Assembly: GCA_001247695.2 (NCBI GenBank) | Contig: LGRX02025900.1 | Location: 1-64,000 of the forward strand | Origin: Cymbomonas tetramitiformis | Lineage: Eukaryota; Chlorophyta; Pyramimonadophyceae; Pyramimonadales; Pyramimonadaceae | Reading direction: 5' to 3' | Length of the DNA: 64,000 bases | Part shown: in pieces, positions 55,499 to 64,000 of the stretch | Numbering within the stretch: the stretch's first letter is position 1 | Layout: each line of letters starts with the position of its first letter | Notes under the pieces: model-generated | Told to the model about the DNA's origin: nothing | Seen by the model: the letters and a program-made list of their open reading frames with translations, nothing else | Databases searched by the model: none | Program-made: the position numbers and the translations under genes

Positions 55499-56100
55499 AC
55501 ACCACCTAGGGTGGTGACTGGCAAACTAGGTGGTCACGGAACTGAAAACAAACACCTACTCGGCTTCGGTGGAAATACGCATCCTACAGGAGGACATGTC
55601 CTTTCTGGCAGGGTGACTCCTGAAACTAGCAGTCAGCGGGGCATACTGCAGAATACATATACAGTTAAAACCCTAAACTAAGCCCATCTTGGGGGTTGGG
55701 GCAACCCGGACCAACAACACCTCAAACTGGAGGCAGGCTAATCTCGATCCCGTCAGCTCTAGCCACTTCCACAGTGCCCGGGAGCGAGCCGGTGCCACTG
55801 TCACAGCGCCCAGGAGAGCTGGTACCACTGCCTTCCGAAACACAGTCGGTGTCTGCACTGTCTGAGAAATCATGCGTGGAGCAAAATGAGAAAGTGCCGA
55901 TGTTGTTGTAGTCAGTTGCGCCGTGTGCAACTAGCCGGGTCCTGCGCTCGATTGACGATGGTCCACCCTCGCCCTCCTCGTCCGAGGCGGGTGGGGTATA
56001 ATCCGGTGACGGCAGCTCACTGTGCGTTGGCGATGGTGGAGCACCACCCGGCGAGGGCGGCATCGGAAGGGTCGGAGCAGCCACAGGTGGCTGCGAGTGT
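55499..56100 (-). mobile_element. LTR element C fragment with gag C-terminus
   Basis: On the minus strand a Pro/Ser/Gly-rich ORF (open from 56100 to 55722) is followed by ~220 bp, a GGTGGTG tract (complement of about 55500-55506) and a candidate LTR start (TGCTCCTGTGCTGG, ending at 55499 in plus coordinates). The composition (PPSPGG, DEEGEGG, SGTSSPG) resembles the variable C-terminal half of the family A and B Gag proteins, but no zinc knuckle is left. At 56100/56101 it is cut by the inverted terminal region, in the same way gag A2 is cut at 23924/23925. Confidence 0.6.
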
Positions 56101-56142
56101 CAAGGATATGACCGATGACATATGTGTCATACATGCCATACC

Positions 56143-56352
56143 TGTCATGTCATGTCATGTCATGCCATGCCATGTCATGTCATGTCATGTCATGTCATGT
56201 CATGTCATGTCATGTCATGTCATGTCATGTCGTGTCATGTCATGTCATGTCATGTCATGTCATGTCATGTCATGTCATGTCATGTCATGTCATGTCATGT
56301 CATGTCATGTCATGTCATGTCATGTCATGTCATGTCATGTCATGTCATGTGT
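56143..56352. repeat. (TGTCA)n pentanucleotide microsatellite
   Basis: About 40 copies of TGTCA with a few interruptions (GCCAT near 56161, CGTGT near 56231). Shorter ACATG runs occur at the equivalent place in the other terminal regions (about 14360-14385, 23827-23860, 57555-57570). ORFs reading MSCHVMSCHV are artefacts. Confidence 0.97.
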
Positions 56353-56614
56353 CATAATGACATACAGTCGTCAAGTATTGTCAGTACGGTCGACTATGAC
56401 ATGTACAATCAGAATGTCTGTCATCCACCTAAGGTGAGTGACATCTGTCATCGAGAGGCCAAGTATATGGCATCGAGATGGCGAAGCAAGATACGTCTTT
56501 AAAAGAACGAACTGAATCGTTCTGTCAAGACGCATCTTCGCTTCTAGCATGCACTGAACAGCATGCGAGCATCAATAATGGCCGTATATCGTCTAGCCGA
56601 TGCGTCAAGTTCAC

Positions 56615-56674
56615 CTAGTGCTCTCGGGTTCACAACCCGATGGTGGTAACGCGTGCGACGCGTGAGAGCACTAG
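56615..56674 (-). other. Covarying three-way-junction element, inverted copy
   Basis: Outer stem CTAGTGCTCTC (56615-56625) pairs perfectly over 11 bp with GAGAGCACTAG (56664-56674). The constant hairpin is GGGTTCACAACCC (56626-56638). The variable hairpin is ACGCG-TGCGA-CGCGT (56649-56663). Stem sequences differ from those of the other copies yet stay complementary. Confidence 0.78.
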
Positions 56675-57069
56675 AGTATATGAGGAGCATTGGGCTCAAG
56701 CACGCACTTCTGGTCCCCAGACTGTTGCACTCATACACCCACCAAATACTTGCAACTTGCACGCAACTGTTACCATTCCATAACAGTCGTGCCGTGACAG
56801 TGGTATTCTATCGCTCAGGCGAGAACGAGAACATACTCGAGTGTAAGCAGCGAAAGCGTGTTGTGTATATTGTGTATACAGAGATAGTGTATACAGGCGT
56901 AACGAAGTTCGCATATATCGCATAACAGCAATCGCATCAGCGACAATAATTGCCAACATATCATTGCAGCAGCGGATTATAACGCGCGCAGCAAAATAGC
57001 GAACATCAGGTGCTTGATTGAATATACGCAGCATATTGATACGGCGAGATAAACAGGCGCCGTGAATAT

Positions 57070-57640
57070 ATTATCAGTATACAAATAAACACTGCAAAGT
57101 TGAACAGCAATGCAAGTGTACGGATGAGCGGGTTTGTGAGTGCAGTCTCTGTAAGAAGATCTGCTGAAGCACAACGCTTCCTCACTTTTGTACCATACGT
57201 CTCCCATCATCTTAGATGGTACCGCCATTGGGTTGTGAACCCGAGACGTAGGTTGAACGACCAGCATGGTAATAACGACTAGTTCGTTCATGCTGCGCAT
57301 GCGAGTTCCGCGCATGCTGAAAGCCAAGATGGTTCTTGTTTGTATTCAAGATGTATCTTTGCTTTGCCATCTTCGAGTTCGACATACGAACTCTCGATGA
57401 CAGGATGCCTGATGATATGACATTATCATCTGGCGACATGTACAGTCATCGTCGACCGTACTGACGACTGTCATAAATATATGACGCGACTCGACATATA
57501 CAGTCATGGTCGACCATACTGTCGACTGTCATAAATATATGACGCGACCGACTGACATGACATGACATGGTATGACATGTCTGACATGTATGACACGTAT
57601 GACATGTATGACACATATGTCATCGGTCATGACCCTGACA
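57070..57640 (+). repeat. Terminal region of large repeat, copy 3
   Basis: Strongly similar to 23400-23924 throughout. It ends TCATGACCCTGACA and continues directly into the long repeat body at 57641. Confidence 0.82.
57196..57250 (+). other. Covarying three-way-junction element, copy 3
   Basis: Outer stem TACGTCTC (57196-57203) pairs with GAGACGTA (57243-57250). Hairpin 1 is CCATC-ATCTTA-GATGG, the linker TACCGCCATT and hairpin 2 GGGTTGTGAACCC. Nearly the same sequence as copy 2, with a shorter outer stem. Confidence 0.75.
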
Positions 57641-60600
57641 GATCTCCCCTCTTAAAAGAGTTGTGACCTCACAACGGGCATACCTTTGTATATGTCTATG
57701 ATGTCTTTGTTGTTGTCGCTTCTTGCTGGTACCAGTCTTCTTACACCGATTTGAGGCGTCCCTCATGGTGTTTTTAGGTTATTGGGGGGACTGAGTCCAC
57801 TTTAGTCCCTCACCTTACAGTTCTTAGGATGTAGCCCACCTTTCTGGAAATCGTATCGTATTTCAGAGTGACGTTTCAAGGTTCAATGAAGAGCGTTTTC
57901 GTGATACAGATTGACGCTGGATTACTGATTGATCCACACGTTATCGTGTATGTACTAGACGATTCAAAGCTTCCGAAGTGTACGTTACGGATTATTTGCG
58001 CTAGCCGTCGTCGCTTTGCGCGAACGATGATCCCACGATTTAACAATTTATAATCGAACGATTCTCGGCCTTATATATACAACTGATCGTTTGCTGTTCG
58101 TTTCCACAGTTGTATATTGTGCACCCAACCCTTCCTCCCCTCCTGAAGCTACTTTTGGAGGTTCATAGGCGGTCATGGGGAGCCCGATTTTTGGGGCTTG
58201 TTTTAATGCAAACGGAGTGGCCCTGCTTAACGGAATTGGACTTATAATCCTCAACCGGTCTGCTCAACTCCTCAATGTTTTTGTCCAGTACGCACGCTTT
58301 GACGAACATCTATCGCGATGAGTGAGAGTGGATTCGCCACGTACTAATGTGAAATTTATTTAGTTATGTTTGTCAAGCACAACTTAGGATCACAACTCCG
58401 TCTACCTCAGTCATGTTCCCGGTAGCTTCGGTTGACTGGCCACAGAATCCGATGACAAACCACGGTCTTGGCAAAGGTAGCATTAGCAGTTTTTCACAGA
58501 TGTTGGTACCCGCATATGCGTATCTGTGTAAGGGTATGATTTATACAAGGCTCACTACACCTTAGCAAGGAAGGATCAATTCCTGCTCCTGTCATATCAA
58601 TTTGATACAGGGTAAAAATGTTAGGGATATAACCCTGCAGTTCTTGGGTTGCAGCCCATTGCACCGAAGGCGCATCGCAGTTCTTGGGATGCAGCCATGC
58701 AGTTCTTGGGATGCAGCCCTGATATATATATACGACCGATGGACGAAAACCTCTTGGGTACATGTTTCCACGACCTGATTATTATTAGGTCGGCAGTTTA
58801 TTGGCAAAAGGCATCGGCTATCAGCTTTTGACTTAGAAGCCACAATGTTATAGAAGCTGCGACCTATTATGATCATATGCGGCAGTTATGCCTTCAGCAT
58901 ACGTAGACAATATGATTATGTGGAACTTATAATCCCACTTAAGTTGCATCATGATAATTTTATCCAGGTGTTAACAAGTGTTCAGGATTTGATAAGGGGT
59001 TGACGCCCCACAAGTCAAAGGTCATTGTCTCATAAGGCTCGCCTCAAGTGTGCGGCTTTGAGGATTAGCATCCTGGCGAGGCACAGTCATGATGATTCCT
59101 TGTCCATAATGGAGCTGGAAATGAGAATGCTCAAGATATCCGAAGACAGGAAGGTTTTTGGTTGGCCAGAGTTACTGTCAAGTTGCTTAACCTTGATGGA
59201 ATGGCATTCGGATACAAGCTGTGCAACCATGCATGTGACTTATGCGTTGGTGTATGACTTTGATGAATTGTTTCTTGTAATGAACCTGGAAGGAATGACG
59301 GGCAAATAGCTAGAGTGACGGATTTACTCACTCGGCTTTGCTGTTAATGGAATTCGATGCCTGATGGCTCAACTGGCAATCCTTTGCTCAGATGCTTTCT
59401 TTACGAGACATTGGCAACAACTTGTGTGCCAGCTTCTCAAGATTTGGGGAGAAACCATGGATCAATAATTCATCAATCAAAACACATGTATCAAGGTTGA
59501 TTCATCAAATCCTTCAACTCTTGAATTTCGACCATCAGCATCTCAGGCTGTTGACGTCAAAGTGATGGTCGTAAGCTTACAATATAGCTTATTCACATTT
59601 GAAAAACCATCGTTCTCCTATGTCAGTGCCCTTCATATAAATGATAGAGTCGGAGAAATATGCATCTATGATTTCTTCATAATGAACTTCATGTGTCAAT
59701 AAGTCAAATAAGACTTCATTTGATGATATACCGTGTCATCAACTTTATAGCTGCTATACACAGATGCTGGAACTTTTGATAAGATTTTTAATCTTCCAAG
59801 CAAAATCATAATGATGTAAATCAATTTGTGGCAGCTGTATGAAAATGAATGAATCTATACTCTTCCTTCCCCTCGCAAAAAGAGATGTATCAAACCAATC
59901 AGATGGTGATGGAGGATGTTATTCAATCATTATGTTATATGAAAAATGGTTTGATAGAGAATCAGACTGAGATTACTCATCGAATGCTTTAGAGGTAACA
60001 ATGTCAGTCTGAACATTGATTCTCTGTACATCATATTGGCAATATGCATGACGATTTTGAATGTGGCAAATGCCAGATGATGTCAAATGCAGTCGTTGGG
60101 TTGCAGCCCACATACTTTGTCAGTTCAGGGTCACTATAGTGTACCCAACTTAGACAATGGTTTGGATAATGATTGTCATGATGAACAAAGAAATCAGTAC
60201 CGAAGTTAACTTTGGTATCGAAGTTAATGGAAAGTCAATCAAGAAGTGTCTGTAATGATAACAACTTACTGCGAGTTGTATTTTCGTAGTTGATGGATGG
60301 CTGACATGTCATTTCATTATGAATAGAACATAGCATTGCCTAGTGATATGTGTATATTTTTCAGCACATGATGATCACTTATCTCAATGGTGCCCGTTTT
60401 ATTTTTGGGCAAATACTATTCAGAGACTTGTTATGATAAAGAAGTATGAATGATGAATGTGTCATTTCAATCCGATAGAATTGTACTTGTTGATGACTAT
60501 AAAACTTCTGTCACTTTCCAGAATGAGGATGAACTGTGCGTGGAGACCAGATGCAGATTGCGGGCTAATGGATGAGGCAACAAATTTCTGAACATTCCAG

Positions 60601-63015
60601 AATGAATTTTCAAAGAGTCATGATTCCTCAATGAAGCATGCGTGTCTTATGTGCCAGAATGATATGAACCACAAGTATGATGTCAATCTATATGTGGATG
60701 GTTTATACCATTGTATGCTATTCCACAATAAGATAGTGATGTCAGAATGAAAACTTTGGACAGTTGTAACTCAGTACATACCTGAGTGCATTCAAGTCCA
60801 CTTGTATGCTCAGAATCTGAATCTAATGTACTTGTATATGTACAGGATAGAATATATTTTCTATGTGATTCTGGATTCAGGAACTAGAGTCAATGAAAAA
60901 CTCCTTTCCTATTTCAGAGGATGAAACCTTTATTCCTTTAGGTGCAATACCTTATCTTAAGGAATAGTCATTTTCAATACAAGTTTCAATCGATTTTTTC
61001 AAATATGTCACTTATGGTGATCAGACTGGTCAATTTTACAGCATAACCATTCCCCTCGCTGAAGGAGATGACTCCCATCATAGGGCGGTACATTGGCTGT
61101 TTTCATGCCACATGGAAAACATGAGTAACTCTTGGAGAATGTTGGGATAAACATCCTGGATTAGCTATGTCGGAGGCTGAATAGCTATGATTGCACAAAC
61201 TCTGTCTTTCATGATGAATAGACCTTTGAGAAATGGTGTCTGAAAAATCAATTGACAACAATTCAACCTTTTGGTATGATGGAGAGCTGATGATCTTTGT
61301 TGCACTACAATTGTTTAATGTGCACTAATGAAATGCCTCGTGATATATAATCTCACAGAATAGGCATTGCTCAATGGCGATATGATCAGATATGTAATGA
61401 TCAATGAAGACAAGATGGTTGGTATGGCTCATTCAGTAGGTATAATTACCTCGAAGAGATGCCAATACACGGATACATATCAAGACATAAGAGCAATAGG
61501 CTTATTGTATAGCCTTCAAGACATCTAGCATTTATGCTGCATTGGTCAGCTCAGTGGCTTTGACCTATCTAGGTGTTGTACTCAGGCTGTAGCCTGCATA
61601 TTGCATTGAGTACTCTTGACACCTTTAATGATACAATCAGATGATATGTATGAAATATCAAGAATGGTTGCCCTTTTTCAATGATCATCGGTGGCAGAGG
61701 CTATTGTGCTTGCACCGTGTCAGTATACAATTCTAGTCTGGATACATGCTAGACCAGATGTATACAATGTCTAGGTCTTCAAAATCAAGCTCATATGTAT
61801 GTCATGGCTGATGACCTTAGAAATGTTTGATACATATATGTGTCAGCTTCATGGAGTTCTGCATGGTTTGACTATACATAGCCAGGCTTACCAAAACAAA
61901 AACAATGATGCAACTTATATTTGTTTTATTATTTGTCTTTATTATTTATTTGGTTTTTAGTTGTATTTCTAGCTTATCATCTTCCCCCCTCAAGGAAGTG
62001 TATTGCTAGGCGGTTGTCAAGCGCCGTTCAAATACAACAGAGGTCCGACCTCTATGTGATGACGTGGAAGCTTTCTATGAAGCTGAATAGCAGTTCTCGG
62101 GTTGCAGCCCATTGCACCAAAGGTACATTGCAGTTATTGGGATGCAGCCCGAATCCATGTCATCAGCGTGGGTCATATAGTGCCCAAGCATGTGGTGTAT
62201 ATATATAACACTACCCTCCAGCGGCGAAGTGGCTTGTTATTACCATCATCGTATGCTGTGGGATATCAATATATGATCAGAGAGCATGGATATATATATG
62301 TATATATGTACCATGTTTGTCAATATTGGAGAGACTGTGTCTTCTTTAAAATCCTCATGACTATATGTATAATGGTGCTATACTGATGTCAACACCTTTT
62401 CTCTGAGTGATTTATTGATTTCAGATGTGATGTCGTGGCATAAAATATGTCCACGTCATTGGCACGAGTCATGTTGTGTCCATGCATACACGATCTTAGC
62501 GCAGGTCACAATACAGTGCCCGAGCATACGCGATTTAGCGTAGGTCACATTGTGCCTCTATTTATTACATCTGAGAATATCTGTTACTCATCTTTGTGAG
62601 TCTAGACAGCATTGTGCTGATTGCAATGCTTTCTCTGGTGACTTATATATCACAAATTAACCAAATGTGGTGATCCGTCCAGTGCAATATTTTGTCACCG
62701 GAATGTACAGGGATTGTGAATGATTGCAATCCAGCCGGAGGAATAATCTCAACAGCTATTCTGTACTAATGAATGCATCGGAGTTATACTCATTTCGACG
62801 ATTCGAAACCCATGTCATTTGTAGTAATGACAACTCATATGAATATATAGGGTTTTTATCAGAATGCTTTTACGTGATGTCAACATATTATGAACAATTC
62901 ACTTGCATCTCAGGACAAAGGAGTTACGCTTAGAAGGTCTTGCATGGTGGTCACCAACAGTTATTAGCTGTTATTCAGGTGCCAAATTCTGCCTTCAGCA
63001 CTGGGGCTATATGGC
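57641..63015 (+). repeat. Large dispersed repeat, copy 2 (about 5.4 kb)
   Basis: Colinear with 14425-20003 in direct orientation. It has three GGGATGCAGCCC-type motifs at 58636-58720 and others near 60091, 62091 and 62132. Homology ends where copy 1 reads GGGACTATATCAACC and this copy GGGGCTATATGGCTA. The segment 60832-61052 has no counterpart in copy 1. Confidence 0.88.
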
Positions 63016-64000
63016 TACTACCCAAATTCATGGTCCTACCACAAGGACCAATGGGCAATTGCGGTTTCGATCACTAAATCGACTATTTAAGGCACAGGCA
63101 ACATTTGCACATGATATTTATGAGTTAAATGAATTTTATTTCTTATAGCGGCGGCCCCCATGAGACTTTAGGTGTGTGGTTGAACGACATGCTTTAGGGG
63201 TGTAATTTCACCAAAAGCTTGAAGAAAATGGTGGTCCTACCGCAAGGACCACCGTTATTTTGAGTATTAGGAGTCACATGGGGGGCTCACGGTGATGCTC
63301 GTGGTTATACATCTTGAGTTTATGACCAAATAAGATAATTGGATCGGTTACTTCGCACCCTCGTCATCACTTCCGCTCTATTTCAGCATGGCGCATGTTC
63401 AACACAATGCAAATTCCGAGTTTAGTGAATTTCGGACTTTAGAAATTGGGATTCATCCATTCTAAAATGTACACGCCAGTCGAAAAATAAGATATTTGGA
63501 TGATGTTAGACTTTCAGAAATTCGCAATACATATATACTTGAAGATTTAATGTGCCGCACACACCAACCTTGCGATATATGCCCTCTAGCAAGCAGTTAT
63601 GATGGCTGGCTGGTCAGCTCGCGTGACCACTGTTTTAGGGGGGAAACCAACGAGCCAATATATTAGAGGGGAAGCCAACGAGCCAACGAGCCAACGAGCC
63701 AATATATGCATTCCAACCGGGCCTACCGCCCAAATATGATTGGGACATATGTATAGGTTCAATTTGATGGTATCCGCGCAGGTGTAGTGTTGATATATGA
63801 TTGGTAAAAAATTATTGAAGATGAGTCACTAATTTGCCACATTTTGAATGTTCCAAAAAGTCCGTTTTGAAAAATTTGAGTGTAGAGGTTTGAAATGCGT
63901 TCGTCATGGATATATGGGATGGATATAGGCCAAACCAGCGTTAAAATAAATTAATATAGGACCTATATATACCACCTTTCATTGATTAGACACCACAAAT
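63016..64000. other. Non-coding right end of window
   Basis: No supported gene. GGTCCTACCACAAGGACCA (about 63030) and GGTCCTACCGCAAGGACCA (about 63233) are two copies of a short hairpin-forming motif ~200 bp apart. A 9-bp GCCAACGA-type tandem lies at about 63673-63702. The rest is AT-rich and featureless to me. Confidence 0.5.

Larger units (their letters stand above)
56101..56760 (-). repeat. Terminal region of large repeat, inverted copy
   Basis: Reads in reverse relative to the other copies. The boundary sequence (complement of GTCATCGGTCATATCCTTGACA) is at 56101-56122, then the microsatellite, GTCGACTATGACATGTAC, and finally the three-way-junction element. It faces the direct copy at 57070-57640 across about 300 bp. 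Confidence 0.75.

Noticed and set aside
56115..56502. Three overlapping long ORFs with MSCHVMSCHV-type repeats
   Set aside because: They are read-through of the TGTCA microsatellite; a 5-bp repeat without stops opens all three frames.

Overview
This window is eukaryotic nuclear DNA from a repeat-rich genome. It carries spliceosomal GT-AG introns, LTR retroelements with target-site duplications, hAT-like MITEs, tandem satellites and long palindromes. There are no rRNA genes, operons, ribosome binding sites or CRISPR arrays. The sequence alone does not identify the organism; a protist or alga is my guess.

Layout. 1-4130: a 135-bp satellite interrupted, exactly in phase, by a 3.2-kb LTR element (family A, gag only). 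4434-4660: a probable reverse-transcriptase scrap. 4661-8930: a decayed family B LTR element carrying a MITE and a 630-bp palindromic insert, with a second MITE close by at 8978-9261. 9270-13830: gene-poor, with AGAAGAC-rich minisatellites, a tRNA-like sequence and a ~360-bp palindrome. 13830-23924 and 57070-63015: two copies of a large non-coding repeat (5.4-5.6 kb core), with ~0.5-kb terminal regions that hold a covarying three-way-junction fold and TGACA/ACATG-type microsatellites. 23925-26444: the 3' half of a second family A element.

26445-32197 is the most interesting part: an AT-rich, compact, nearly intron-free gene island whose base composition and coding density are unlike the surroundings. 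It encodes an unknown 319-aa protein, a Ulp1-like cysteine protease, an 8-TM membrane protein and an XPG/FEN1-superfamily nuclease, with TATAAATA boxes upstream of two genes. I interpret it as a fragment of an endogenised large dsDNA virus or virus-like element. It is cut on both sides by LTR elements, and the nuclease gene is broken by the family B LTR at 32198.

32198-36024: a family B LTR element with a long intact gag ORF. Its N-terminal leader was separated from gag by a hAT-like MITE; removing that MITE and one TSD puts leader and gag in one frame. 36540-54540: a degenerate tandem array of 4-6-kb AT-rich units containing (GCGTGACGCTCGAAAA)n arrays, a small LTR element (family D) with an empty site present elsewhere in the array, and one copy of a seven-exon gene (49498-52390) whose C-terminus is broken by a 708-bp LTR-like insertion. 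55499-56100 is a fragment of a fourth LTR/gag family.

No pol gene is intact. The LTR families share a GGTGGTG tract next to the 3' LTR. Families A and B also share gag proteins with a zinc knuckle and a C-terminal hydrophobic segment followed by a PPDPLxSG tail. They look like a non-autonomous, gag-only lineage.
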